Positions 12,501 through 26,031 of a stretch of DNA of 64,000 nt are shown here, piece by piece. This stretch comes from Hymenoscyphus infarciens (taxonomy: Eukaryota; Ascomycota; Leotiomycetes; Helotiales; Helotiaceae). The notes under the pieces are model-generated. The model saw only the letters and a list, made by a program, of their open reading frames with translations, did no database searches and was not told where the DNA came from. Location of the stretch: NCBI GenBank assembly GCA_001414345.1, contig LLCB01000226.1, forward strand, positions 1-64,000, written 5' to 3'. The translations under genes and the position numbers were made by a program. How positions within the stretch are numbered: the stretch's first letter is position 1; the number at the start of each line of letters is the position of its first letter.

Positions 12501-15500
12501 AACAGAAGATGGCTTGGAAAGGTTTCCTGGCTGGTAATCCAGTGCCGAGTCAACAGAACAATTGGTCCAGCGAGATTGATGACTCGTACGATTCATTGGG
12601 ATCTGGGGCTCATGGTTGACATTATAAGGGTCGTATATAGATTGTCGTCTCGAGATAGAGTTTCCCACAGAGCCTTCATCTTCCATATCAGTGACAGGCG
12701 TATTCAGGTAATCATTGTCGGGTTCGCTGACTGCCACTGACGGCGATCCTAAGGCTGTTCGTAAATTCGGCAGTTGCAAATGAGGACCATCGGGGGTATC
12801 TGGCGATACACTGTATTCATGATCGGTGAAAGATGTATCTTGGGTAGTTTCAAACATGTTCAGTGATGATGGGTCGGATTGGGAACTTGAAAGCTCGCCC
12901 TTGCTAGTGTCCTGGTCATCGTGGTGTGTGAATGATATCGGAGGACTCGACCTTTCGGGAGTTGACTCTATGGGGCTTGCCGTATATACGTTGGATGAAA
13001 GCAGATGGTGGTTTGAATCATCGATGTGTCTATCATGCTGGAAAGTAGTAGGTTGCAATACATCGTAGGCTCCTGCAGACAACTTCGCTTGTGAATCCTC
13101 AACAGGGGGTGCAAGCATAATATCAATAGATTCCTGGTGGTCCATGTTAAACCCGAACATGGCTTGCTCTGGGCTCAGTTCGTCCGAGGTGAAAATGATT
13201 TGGCTTGATAAATTACTTAAATTTCGAGTATGCGTAGAAGGCATGTGAGCCAATTGTGCCTCTTCCGTCTGTGGCTCATGATCGATCTCTGTGATTCCCG
13301 TCGCGCAGGATATTGCTGATTGTGGCTCATCGTCAACAAAGCTACCTGGCATTCCCAGAGTTGGTGAATCCTCTACCACCAAATTGCTAGTTTGAGAGGT
13401 AAACGGCTCGGGCTTGGAAAACGAGGTCATGATTTGTAGAGGTGGAGGACTTGAGTCTGGCTCTGGTTGAACCTCTACTGCAGGAAGTGGGGGCGTTTCT
13501 GGTGTTGTTCTCATTACTTCTGGTTCCTTGTTTGCAAGGGCAACATCTCGAGCATGCCTTTCACTTAACCTGCGCATGTTGGCAGCCCGAATCTCCTTTT
13601 GTTCGCTTTCATGTATTGATTTCGTATATGCTCTCTGAATCTTCGCTCTCCGAGCCGCAAAGTCAACAGGTCCAACATCGACAATCTTGCGAGGTTTCGG
13701 GTCCTCAAATCCACTGTTACGAGTAAGTTTCATGCCGGTTCGGAATTGCTGTGGTGTCGTGGAGCCCGAGGCCTCCGGATTTTTGCGTCTCGAGTTTGGA
13801 GTGGAATTTGGGGTGGTTGTGGAAGCGCTCGAGACGGGTTGTCGAGGTCGGGAGCTTCGTAAAGGGGGGGAGGCTTTGGGTAGAGGTGCTAAAATATGTG
13901 CATTAAGACTACTGCCGTTGGTTGGTGGTTCAACTTTCCTACCTCTAGCTCCTCGAGGGGTTTTCTGCGTCGGTGTCATGGTACGATTTGTGGGGGTTGT
14001 TGCTCGTGCAGCAGGACTCCACGGCCTTGGATCAGGCTTTCGCATCTTTCCATTTTGAAGTGTCTTCGCCGTAAAGGGGGAATTATTTCGCGAGGGTTGA
14101 CTTGACGACTCGGAAGAGTTACTCAATCGCTTGCTGGAAACTGGTAATCGAGACGTCGACCGAGAATATAAATTAGGCGTGTGTTGCGATGGTGGGGAAG
14201 TTGGTGATTGGAAGGAGGGGTTGACTCCGTTCATCGTATTGACTTTCGTATCTTGAAAATCACTGTGATTGCGGTTATGACCGGGCGAAGAGCGTTGGCA
14301 TTTATTGGGATCAACATCATCCAACTGTGGTGTAACTCCAAGATACCAGGCTGTTGGCGACGAAGGAGATACATCTACTTCTGATCGACTACGTTGATGT
14401 TGCCCTGACCATGTAGGACGTAAGCTCGAATCTGAGGTTCTCCGCGTGGCAGATTGCGGTATACCATAACCAATACTATGTGACCCTGCTCCGACAGGTA
14501 GAACTTCGCCAAAAAGAGGCCGTCTCGCAGATGATTGGGAGGAAGAATTTGAAGCTGGTGACGTTGGCGATAGATTGCTCATCGACTTGGAAGGCTGAGC
14601 AGAAACAGAATGCCGTGGCCGGTGTGTGCGAGCCACACTCGAGAGGGTGTTATTCGAATGCTGGTCTTCGGTTGCGAATCTGGTTCTCTGAGTGGTTCTC
14701 GACTTTTCTGGAGATTTTCGTCCTACCGCGTTGTCTCTGGTCGACGAACCTACTCTTGTGCTGGAAGCATGCTGAAGGCTGTTTGCTGTGCGAGCCATGT
14801 ATCCCGGCTGCTCACGCATATATCCTCGAGCGCCTGGTGCGCCCTCTTTGGTGGTTACACGGGGTGCGGGTCGGCGTACAGAGGAGCTCGACTGCTTGTT
14901 GTTGGAATCGAATCGCTTCAATAAATCCTTCACGCTCGGCTGCTGGCCTTTGGGGAGTCCGTTGAGTGCCGATGTCGATTTTGCAGAGCTTAGACCCATC
15001 CTGTTGTCATCCAGCGGGGAGGAGGCAGAACGATAAGACGGTTTCACGTTGCGAACTGGCACAGCGGGATGCCTCGGGGTGGTGCCATTGCCATTGGATC
15101 TCAACGAGGACGGTGCTGGCCTCGACTCGGACGCTGTCGCCGCCATTCCGTTGGTTGTATCTGTGTAGCCGTTGGCAGATTGTTGTACACCTCGATATTC
15201 TCTGTAGAATTCGGCCGGGTCACCTCCCTCGGTCAGACCTCCCGCGAACCCATCAGCCGTGATAGCCTGGAGGTTGGCGGTGGTCAAGAAGGGCAGCTTG
15301 GGGGGTAATTGAGGAAGACGGTGCGTGGATTGGGATCGATGTCGTGGTGACGTGGATTCGAAGTCTGGTAGCGGAGGGGGATCGTAGGTCGGTTGGCGAT
15401 GCGGCTCATGCAAGTGATGCTGGTGCTGGTGCTGGTGGTTCTGATTCTGATTCTGGTTCTGCGGTGGGTAGTGAGCGTGGTGGTGAATATGTCGAGCTTG

Positions 15501-15590
15501 ATGAGGGTCGTGGTGGTCGGCGAAATGGGGTTGGTCGTGTGGTGGGCGCCTATAATTAAAATTCTGGTCTGCGTTGATACCGCTTTCCAT
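9504..15590 (-). CDS. Rho guanine nucleotide exchange factor, DH-BAR-SH3
   Basis: Exons on the minus strand are 15590-10821, 10770-9670 and 9620-9504, giving 1995 aa. The first ~1200 residues are low-complexity, rich in Ser, Pro, His and Gln, with QNQNQNQNH-like and PPLPP stretches. The Dbl-homology domain runs from about 1220 to 1465 (KRRMLIKELVDTESVYLKDM, then KPVQRITRYQLLFKEIL); it exchanges GDP for GTP on Rho/Cdc42 GTPases. A BAR-type helical region follows at about 1500-1750 (EPFEHVIEAYGPPGLAMKK). A C-terminal SH3-like domain lies at about 1920-1995 (YLTYQAGEIFDVIGEKGELW), split by the last 49-nt intron. DH-BAR-SH3 is the order in the Tuba/DNMBP family, which links membrane curvature to polarity and cytokinesis. 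The introns restore frame exactly. Confidence 0.92.
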
Positions 15591-18170
15591 CTTCCTCGTG
15601 CCTGAACATCCGGCCAGTGCAGACAGACAGAGGCAGGCTCGATGGGACTACGACGGACCTTCCTAGGTAGCTCCTCCTGCTGCTGCCACCACCTTAGCTT
15701 GACAACCGACTACTACCTGACGACTGGGCTAGAGAGCACACGGTAGACGCTGGAGGCGGCGAGTGGTGTTTGGCGATGTTATATTTTCGTCGCGCTGGTG
15801 CTGTACAAGTAGGAGGTCAGTGATGATGATGGGCGAGAAATGGTGCTGCTGCGTTCTACGGATGCCAAATGCATGCATGCAAAGTGTTCGAGGTCGTGGT
15901 CGTGGGCAAAGCTGACTGGTCGTCGAGCCTGATTCGCGAGATGATTGTTTGAAGTCTCGCCGCGGTCCCTGCTAACACCAGTCGATGGGCCAGGGACGCT
16001 AGCAGGCTAGCACGGGACGGGGGAGAAGAGAAGGGGGGGCGACGCCGTTTGCCCGGGTTGGGTTGAGCAGTTACTAGTAAGAAGTCAAAAATAGTAAAAT
16101 ACACCAGCTAAAAGTCCCAGCTAAACTCGTAAGGGCCTCCGGGGCCTGTCAACCGACTTCAATGGAACCAATCCGTAGGGACAGGGACGGACGCTCGACG
16201 GGGCATACGGAATCACGGCAAAGGGGAGCGTGCGGGGAGAGGAGAGATAGGGTCACCCAAGAAGCTTTAAAATTCTCCGGGCAAACTTGGTCTTTCCATC
16301 CAATTGAAATGAGAAAGTCAAATAAGAGAGCGATACAATACGGGACTTGGTAAGGAAGAAGGTTGGAGTATGAGAGTTGTATACAAGTATCAACAGCCTC
16401 GCTCGGCTGAGTACAGTACAGTCGCTTCCCTTGCCTCGCCCACTAAGAGTAACCAGGGTGAAGATGGAAGAAGAAAAAAGAGTGACGCATGTTTTGAAAC
16501 TGTGAAATGATGATGTCGATGTTAACTTGCTTCATTAAATGTTCCAGTTTCCGACTTCATTTTCTTTTGGGGTTTTTTTCCAACTTTACTTTCTACTTCG
16601 AAGTAGTATGTACTCGAGTCTTTCTACACAATTGACGGTTCTCTACCTCGTATCGCATGCGCCTAAAATAGACTCTCACGCCCTAAAAAGAAAACAAGAC
16701 GACCTACCTACCTATGGAAATATTATCTATCTAAGCGAGGCCTGGTTTCGTCAAGTGCCAGTCAAGCTCTCCGTCTCGTTTATGAAATTGAAACCAGAGA
16801 AGAGATTTTATACATGTAGTAGACTGGCAAGTAGTAAGCTCCTGCTTGGTTTCCGATTATTTTCAATTTAAGAGGGGGCAGATCACGTTTTATATATCAC
16901 ATTTACCTATGGTGTAGTACCCCCTACAAACGTCACGAATACAAACTAATAAAGTTGAAATGCACTTAGAACTCCTTATTATCTTGTCAGCTGCCTACAC
17001 CCAATTGAAATCTACTTCAGTGTTATTGAAATACAAAAAGTGATTCAAGTTGCAATAGTTTTTGATGGGGTAACAGGGGGTAAAGGCGGTGAATCCTTTT
17101 TCTAATCGGGTAAAGTCCGAGGAGAAAGCCGAGGCAAGGGGGAAGCGAGAAATTCCACCAATAATTGTTGATCCTTTCATTGTTTCTTGATAGTAGGTCA
17201 TGCATTATATGCACACGGTTAAAGTTTTGCGTTCTTCAGAACCATGACCCGACGAGGGGGTGGACAGACATAGCGGCAGTCAAATCTCGCTGTTCTAACT
17301 TTCTAATACAATGTCCCGAGTTTGAAACACTGAAAGATTTCTCACAGTAGCTAGGGTAGTACTTCGAATTACACCAAATAGTTGGAGTAACGAGAGAAGG
17401 AACCACTTGAAAAGCTCTTCACAGTTCCTACAAACACCAAAAACAGCCAGTGCCCAAAGATCTACGGCGGACCGCTCTTTCTAATGTTGCTTTTGTCTTT
17501 CATAAGGCTTGAGCGCGGATCGCTCTCCAGAAATGTGGGTGCACATAATTGACCAAGAGTATAAGCAATACCTTGCTCTGCTTACCTCCATGTTCGACCA
17601 AGATCGGAAAAGCAACAAAATTATCCTTACCGCCTCGAGCAAGTAGATTTGTAATGACTTTCTGCTCCTAAAAGTGTTTGGGCAAAGAAAGCGCTAGAGG
17701 ATTACAGTCACGAACTCTTACAACCTCTAATGGGTGGAATGACTCTTTCCCTTGGCTGTGAGATTACTTCCTTCCTCGTTCCTTACCTAGGTAGTTTGCC
17801 CCCAGGCGGGTGCAGTTCATTCTTCATAAGGTGTTGAACTCGATTCTTGTGATCGCGCCTTCGTCATTTGCCTTTGATGGCAAGAGGCTAGACGCGCCCA
17901 TTGGGACGGAAGGCAGCAAATCCTATGGCCAAGAGGGGTTGACCTTCCCGTCCCCCCATATTTCCAGCGACTTCACCCAAGCATCAACATTGACACAAAC
18001 ACCAGTCCATTTATACAGTTCACCTCTTTTCTCTCACGGTGGTCGATGAGGTAGGCCAAAAACTTCTACTGGAGTTTGGCTTCATCGCGATGGCTGTAAA
18101 GCTGATGGCTTACTTAGCTCTTACGTGGTCTCTGATTCGGGAGGGTGTGGGAGTCTAGGTTGGGTCGAGA
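15591..18170. other. Gene-free region with the RhoGEF promoter
   Basis: The first ~600 bp are the 5' flank of the RhoGEF gene, with CT-rich and CTG-rich stretches. Beyond that I see only short frames without coding character. Confidence 0.5.
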
Positions 18171-18582
18171 ATGGAACGGGCGGCCTCCTTGCACATCCTT
18201 TATATATGCTTTTATAACCTAGTAGTTTATTCCATCTGGGCCGCTGCTACACTAACATTGGCTTCAGAGGCCTTCCCACCCTATCCTCGGGCAAATTACC
18301 CCAAGTGTCACAATTACAAATTAACAATTTCAGGAGCAAACTTCGGTTCAGCTTGTTGTCTACGCAAGTCTTCGTTTTATTCACTTTTATTCTGCACATA
18401 TTCTTTAGCTTAGGCCTCGCAAGCTATTTATCTGTGATTTTGGTTTCTACTTACGTCCCAAGACCATGGGTAACACGTTTGAAGATATGGAGGTTGTTTT
18501 TGAGGAGAAGCCAAGCCCGGAGCTCAAGGCTGATGATGAGATCGAAATGAGACCGCTTAGTGGTGATGATACTGAAATATAG
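18171..18582 (+). pseudogene. Decayed C-terminus of an MFS sugar transporter
   Basis: Three pieces in different frames resemble the last helices of sugar porters in the right order. First is LHILYICFYNLVVYSIW followed by EAFPPYPRA, like the helix and loop ending in the family's E-x-FP-x-x-x-RA motif. Next is a hydrophobic piece, LASYLSVILVSTY. Last, at 18466, is PKTMGNTFEDMEVVF, like the family's PETKG-x-x-x-EEM signature, ending at a stop at 18580-18582. The rest of the transporter is not visible upstream. Identification is by motif only. Confidence 0.45.
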
Positions 18583-21500
18583 TTGGTTTGATGTAATTTC
18601 TTTCTTTCTTTTTCTAGGGTGGTGTCTTGGGATGCAAATGGATATGGCTTTTGTTGTTAGGTTTAGAAGTAGTTGGCAATGACATTGCATTTGTAGGGAG
18701 TTTATGTTTACAGCGGAGAGGCTGCTGCTATTTTTACGTGATCTTTAGAAGAAATTCGTAACCGTTTTTCTCCATTCTGCTTTAATTGTCTTGTGATGTC
18801 CTATACTTGAAAACAAAATTGCGATTCTTACTCTTTTGAGCTACTTCACTCAAGAGCTGAGCTTTGTTTGGTCAATTCTTGGGGGAAAGTGGTATAAAAA
18901 GAAACGAACGTTTGAGTGAGAGCCTGTAATCTTATCCCAGAAGCTAATACAATGAAATTTGTCTGTCTTCCTACCTTTATTTTAGGCGGAACCGTAATAA
19001 TTTAAGCTCGTACTATGTAAAAGGGAGGGCTTTAGCGATATTTTTCCTTCTTGTAAGTTTGATATGATTTTGGAAACGTGGGTACTCTATCTACATAAAG
19101 TCATCTATTATAAGACTCGTTCCTCGTAGACTTAAAGGTTTATTTGAATGTAAAGTGGCTAAATTTGATCTCTTTGTCGACATTTGAGGTCTTATAATAA
19201 GTGGGATACTACGGAGCCGCCTTGGAAACTCTTTGGAGCATTCATAATTGCTCTTCTAGAACTACGTCGGTCGATTCTGGCTTCTGAGCTCTTTGGTAGT
19301 ATTTTTTTGCTGAGAGGGGGAGAATAGCTTTTTACCTTGTAGAGTGTGTCGAGAGGAAAAGTGAGCTATTAGCAGAGTAGTTTTGAGATACTTGGGGGTT
19401 TGACGAATTGCAAATTGTACTTTTTTAACAGTAAACCTGGATAGGTTTGCTTGTTTGAGTAATTATGGGGGAATTTACTTTTGGGTCATTCAACTTAGGA
19501 TAAACGGGGTCGTTTTATTCTTGAGAGAAGTGATAGCTTGACTACTGTTTTGAAAGTACCTTCTAGCTGATTACCAAGTTGAGGGTTGCTTGAGTATGTT
19601 CTTGTTTTGTTGGAGTGAGAATTCAGAACGAGGCAACACCGTACACATGATTCAAATAAATCCATGGATTATAGTGAGATTGAAGCACCAAGCCCTCTAC
19701 TTGCCAATTAATTTGGCCTCGAAAAGTGCTTACTTTGGACTGAAGGATTTTTTTTTCAGCGATCAAGCAAGTTCAACAAGTTTGAACCTTCTAAGGGTCT
19801 TTAGAATTCTCCATATTCATACGTGGGAGTTGAGAAGTTTAAAGCACCAGAACTACGCTCATAGGAATCGAAGCGGGAAACTGATTTTTTAAAAGAATGC
19901 TTAGATCGATTAGTAGCCTGATCATATATTTCCTTAAAGAGTACTCAGTCAGACGAGGTTTAACAGGAGGATTCAAGAACATGGCTAGTATTTTCTCACA
20001 ACCACTTTTTCCTTCTAACTTCTAAACTTGAAGCTTGCTATACTTTTGAGCTCTACACGTAGAAGGTCATACCATGGTTTTACAAACACCGAGCAAGATC
20101 TATTAACTTGAATTAAACTAATTATTTAGGAGAATTGAACTGTTGTCAGGTGAGGCGTTAAATAGTCAGGAGGAAAGAATATTGAGTGCTTTAGACTACT
20201 TCAGACAATTACTTTCATTGTCTAAGAGCACAGTGAACTATGACTAGAATAAATCGAAAAGACTCACTTTGAAAGTACTTCTATCGCATTGAAGATCAAT
20301 TCATGTAATCGAGTTGAGAGGGGGTGACACAAGTTTTAAGTTGAGAGTAGGTCTTTTTTTCTTCCAAATCGAATATATTTGCTTGAAAACTAACACCTAA
20401 GCCAGCTATCTCTCACAGTTTTACAAGTCAGGCATTCACGTTACCATTAAATGCGATAGCCAAAAAGCCCGGGATTTTCAACACATACTTCTCTCAAACC
20501 TTCACGAATATAGTTCTACTTATTCTAATTTCCATTCTATTTCAAACAATTCTTCGCAAGGCAGGCGGAATAAGATTCCAAGAACAACAAGCTAAATCTC
20601 TTTTCCGTTGTTTTAATACAAGTAATAAAATGAGGGAACGTACTCTTCTTCCCCGTACACCCCTTCTATCTATACATGACGAGAAATGAGAGAATGTTTT
20701 TGTCTACTACTCTTTCTTAGGTTTCTTTCTTAACTCTATGACTCTATTCTTTTATTTGACTTTAATTGGCCTACTAAGCATACTACCCATCTATAACCTC
20801 TATATTTTTATCTCTTCTGATGGCATAACCACGATTTCAGACGTGTTTCTTTATTTATTCTTACTTGCTTCACTTACATAGTTAGGCCGTATCAGGGTAA
20901 CAAAGCATTGACTCAAATACGCCAAGCTCCCCCCCGGCAAACTGGATGAGTGGAATTTCTCATTTTGCTCTCTTCCCCCTCTTGCTTTAGATTTAATTAC
21001 TATTTTACAGAAGACAACACTGATGTAACTTCCAATCTAGTATAGAGACCCGATCAAAACGACAATCAACAGCTGAGTTTCCCCCGTTTTTCCCACATTG
21101 TTTCCATGATGAAAGTGGCACAAAACGATAATGGGTCCAACTTTGCTTATTAAAAACCTAACCTGTCTTCTCCTACTCAATCAGAACCCCCCCAAAAACC
21201 TCCCTCTCTACATCCCCCTAACAGTCTCCACTCCCTCTCACACACACTCCTCTCCGCCTAAACCACCTGAGTAGCTGAAAAGAAAGCACCCATTCAGCGC
21301 TCCTAAAATCAAGCACCCCATAAACAACACCAAGAAGAAAAGAAACGAGAATAAGGAGAAAAAGAGGAAGAAAAGTAAAAGCTAGTAAAATGATGCTCTT
21401 AATAGATGCAACGCCTACTTCATACATTGTCATCATTATGGTTGAATCTTCCATGGTTAATCTCTGTGATTGGAAGTGGAGATGGCAGGAGGCGATGGGT

Positions 21501-24500
21501 GATATTTGGTGGCTGGTGGTGGCATGGTTGGGATGATTAGAATGTCTGAGAAAAGAGGTTCAAAGTAATGCGGAGTGGGGATAGAATAAATAGCAGAATG
21601 AACGAATTGTTGGTACTTAGAATAGTCAGTGGTTTTAGTGTGAGAATGGGCAGGAACTAGTTTTGGACTAGGAGACGAAATAGGAGCTTACAACATCGTT
21701 AATGTGTAATAGCAGTGGTAGCGTAGGAAAAGGGGAACCAACTATCAATTGTTGGGTAAAGAAGTTGTTGAAATTGTTGAAGTAGAAGAATCCAAGATCG
21801 CTGTTGAAGAGTGTTGTAGAGAGAGAAAAGAATGAAGATTAAATTTAGATTACATGTCCATTACTCTCACTCTCTACGAACTCCAGCAATTCCTCAGCTA
21901 AATATTGCCAGATATATAACCTCTTTCATTCTCAACGTATTCCACGATACTAGCAAAGCAAGCAAGAACAATTGGAACTAAAGTTCTTCAAGTGGTTCCT
22001 TCCTCGTTGGTCATGATTCAGGCGCTCAAGAAGAGGGAATTCCAAAACCGGCACCGTAAATGCAAATGATTCCGTTTAATGGCATATACCATCTCAACCT
22101 TGGGAACGTCCATGAGAGAGTTTTTAGAAAGAATTTCATACGAAAGGATGCATCGCGTGTTGAGATTGAAATTTGACATGATAATGAGATCCTGTGCCCT
22201 GAATAAAATTCTTCTTCAGACGCTGAGCTCAGTTGTAAGAACCAGAACCATGATTGACAAGGACGTGAGTCCCAAGTGAGTGTCATCGAACAGTTTAAAA
22301 AATAATTGTTCGAGGGATTTAAGAAATTAGAAGCTTGAATCCTCTGGAACAATGTTCACAATTGTTCGAGATCGACTCGAGAAATAAGGAAGAAGGTGTA
22401 AACAGGGCATTGGCCGAGTCTCTTACTTTCAGCCTTATTCCTTGGACTCGCCGCGGGTAATGGTTGAAGGATTTCTAGGGCTTCTCTTTCAAAATACTCG
22501 TAGCGAGATCTCAAAACCATGGAACCCCCCGAACTCGTTAGAACCACTTCTCCTCCACGGTCTTCAATCTCCAGAACTTTTCCCAATTTCTGCAAACGTG
22601 TAAACAAATCTCGTAGAAGCGAAAGTACAAATTTGCACAAAAGAAAGCCCCCGGGAAATTCGATTTCCCGATGAAATAATCCAGCCGGACACACCGAGAT
22701 CACCAGTTTCCTGAGGTTTGATGCGAGGCAGCCAATGAATTCAAGATCTTTCCCTCATTAGGTTGTTTCCAAGACCAAGAAGCCAGCATGAGCCGTGTTT
22801 TTCTTCAACATCCGGTAACACACCTTCCCACTTGGAACATATCTACCCCGTGCTGCACATGGTATCTGCCAGTCTCAAGTCTCAAGAGCGCAGCACCTCG
22901 TGGGGAAATTGAGTGGTAAACGCATTACTTGAAATTATCCTGATGCAAGACCAGCAAACTGTGCCGCACTCAAGAGGCAGTTTTTCTCTTCTCTTGCAAA
23001 CTTCGCCGTACACCACTCCGGTACATATGCAGCCGGAGAAAGCGGGCAGTTCTCTATAGGAAGATCATCGACGGCATCTCCCAGAAGAGATGGAAAAAAT
23101 CTCGATTGCCGTCTCTCGTCACCTACCTTGTAATTGTTATCGTCAAGGCCTCCCAGTCCAAACATGACGGGGGAGAGACGGGAGAGCAGGTTTACGTGCT
23201 CAATCAAATGTACGAAGACATATGCACGGCTACTGTAACACCAGCTAGCCCTCTTGCCACCGAGATTTAGCTGCATCTTCCCGTTCCCCAGCGAGGAAGG
23301 TGTCAGGTGTCAAGTGTCAAAATGCCGTGACCATGATCTTCTTTGGCAAGGCTGAAGGATTGTTTTTCCGTCGGAGATCACTAACCTAGAACCATCGACG
23401 GCCGCGATCTGTAAGTGAAGAACTTCCAAACCACGTTGTACCCCCGCTCGATTTTACGGGTTCCTGTGAGAAAGTACGGAGTGCGTGCGTTAGCGTACCT
23501 GCAGCCACCACCAGCTGGTTGAGCTAAAGTAGTTGAGGTTCCCTGAATGACTGATCACTCTTCACCGATGAAGCTTCAAGAACCCCTGGGGCCGTTATGG
23601 CGTTACCCTGTACGTGTGGATACGGACAGTTGGGGTTAAAAATAACCACAGCAGACTTCTCCACAGTGATGACAGTCGTTGAGCGACAGTGAGTGACGGT
23701 GAAGAACATCAATTCAGCCGTGGTGGAGCTTGAAATACTTTGGCAAGCCACCCGGCCTCTTCGTTAAACCAGGTAATTGATCTCCTTCACCCCTGAACGT
23801 TGAGGAGGAGGAAAAATGGGAAAAAACGTGGTGTGAGTGCTGCCGTTTCCTCTTTGGGTTCTCTAGGCATGGGCTCGAAAGAGATATGCGCTTCGGGTGA
23901 GAAGCATGAGATGATGTGCCCTGGGCCTGAGTGGGAATGGAAAAGCACCCAGAATGCGAAAAGTCGGGCTGATCGGGTCGGGGTAATCAGGGGTAATCAG
24001 GGGTAATCATGGTTAGACAGAGATGTTTGATGAGGTGTGCGGCGTTAGAAGCGGCGTTAGAAGGTGAAGAACATTGATGCCGTGGTAAAGTATGCTGATC
24101 CGAGAGGAGGTAATCTTGGTGTTGTTGAACAAATGCGATGCTGACTGACAGACGAGGTGGATAGTGTGGCTGGGACTACCTAGTCTAGTCTAGTCTAGTC
24201 TAGTCTAGCCTAGTGTACAGTTAGTGCTACACGCCCGTATCGCAAGCCTATCGTTGATCTTAGGCATGGTGGAGAACTGCCCAGGCAGGTGCCCAGGTGT
24301 GGTTGGGGTCACTCACTCAGGCTCGGGGAGGGTCGAAATAGAGGGTCTTTGAGCAATGAGTGCCCTGAAGCCTGTGCCTGTAGAATTTCAAGCCTGGCAC
24401 GGTGCACTTTTCCGGCACGGTTCATACTGTAAATTTGCTGTGCAGATGACGGGAAATCGATCAAGAACAAGCGGCGAGTATCGGAGATGGGCGGTTCAAC

Positions 24501-26031
24501 GCGTTGGTGTCTTACACAGAATGTCTTTGCTTTTCGTCTATTTCTCTGCTGGTGCAAGCCTGCGCCTCCAGTTTCTGTTTCATCTCTACAGTGGCGTTGC
24601 GGCATTACAGAGGCACAGGAGAACATCTTTAACAAATTGATTAGACTGCCGTCTGAAGACTGTTTGAGCACCTTTCTACAGGAGACTGCGCTAGCTGCAC
24701 TGCACTGCTGCAGTTTGGTAAAGATTAGGGCACAGTTTAACGTGCTTCGGGGTATTTGTTTGATACATCACGGGTATATCAACAACGACAACGAGCTACT
24801 CTAAAACAGATGTAACTCCATATTCTGCCGCTGCAGCACCCCCCTAACTCAATGATTCCATAACCATACCCACCACTGATCGTCTGTCAACCACTTCTCC
24901 GGTGATCACAAGCCGGTCATCATCATCATCATCATCATCATCAAGCCTCCCCGAAACTCCCCCCTCTCTCGATTATCTCGCGAAAGCCACGCGACGAGAC
25001 GTCCAACCCCTACACACTTCATTCAGCCGACATGCCCCCCTAACCACTGCTCGTCAATTTGTATGGCTCGTCCAGCAACGTCGTGCATCAGCGTTACATC
25101 TGCAACCCTCTCCGAGCATGGCACCAGGCACATCAACACACATCGGATGGAGAACACTCTGCGAACCCTCGAGTCCCATCCCAGTACTTGCAGCGCTTGT
25201 AGGGTACGGAGTATTGTAACCAAACCAAAAGAAGGTGAGGATGACAGGGGTTGCGATGCTGTACGAGCAGTGTGCCATTTTCCCAAGCGTGCCTGCTTGG
25301 TGTGCTATTTGTAAAGGGGCTATGCAGCAGCATGCCCTGTGTAAAAGCGACCACCTCAAGCGAGCGAACCACCACCTCAATAATTCTTGCGGCCTTGCAA
25401 TATTCAGCAGCGCCGCACTGCTTGCAGAAATTCTTTACTAAAATCTGCAGTCCTGAGGATACACTATGTGAAAACACATTCGTTTCTTATTTTGGATGAC
25501 CAATGAGAAGGCTCGGAGCTTTTTTCGACCCCACGTCTCAGAGTCGGACTCAAACCCGAGATCTCTCACTACACTTTCTCACTCAAAGCAAGTTTCTCAG
25601 CTCCCAAGATGGAAAGTTACACACCGTCTGATGCCATGATACACCCATGTGAAATGTTCAAGTTAACGAATAAACGAAATAATAAAGGAATAAATAAAGG
25701 AATTTTTGTGAAGGTTGTATAATGTATATCTCTTTTAAAATAAACTATGGTATAAACGACACTTCTAGAATGGAAGGGTATAATAGTAATATGCGTGCTC
25801 GTCAAACATAATGCGTCCCGCCCTATACACCTCCCCCGAGACGAAAATTTGAAATGCCCAACCCATGCTTGCTAACGAATGATTTTCTAAATGCCCCAAT
25901 ACTCCCGCCAAAACACAAGAATTTGCTGAACCGCCCCCTTCCCAAGACAAGAGAAAAACTGATTTGGTGTGACACTCCTACAAGTGCATGAAACCACCAC
26001 CCATCATGCTGATTAGATTTTTTCCCTCTCC
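18583..26031. other. Long gene-poor region
   Basis: About 7.4 kb hold no gene that I recognise. Composition is AT-rich to ~22 kb and more balanced after. A minus-strand frame at 21454-21218 encodes a short hydrophobic peptide (IILLAFTFLPLFLLILVSFL) that could be a small membrane protein, but nothing supports it further. Another minus-strand frame near 22700-22360 has some codon structure but no recognisable domain. UTRs, non-coding RNAs and relics too decayed to see cannot be excluded. Confidence 0.45.
24179..24213. repeat. (CTAGT)n microsatellite
   Basis: Six to seven tandem copies of the pentamer TAGTC, the last ones imperfect, lie in the gene-poor region. Confidence 0.85.

Noticed and set aside
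11421..12740. Several plus-strand frames of 90-195 codons
   Set aside because: They lie opposite the RhoGEF exon and show no domain; the minus-strand frame is continuous with recognised domains.
25505..25612. tRNA-like or SINE-like segment on the minus strand, with a B-box-like GGTTTGAGTCC
   Set aside because: The T-arm resembles a tRNA, but I cannot fold a matching acceptor stem, D-arm and anticodon arm, and no convincing A box is present.
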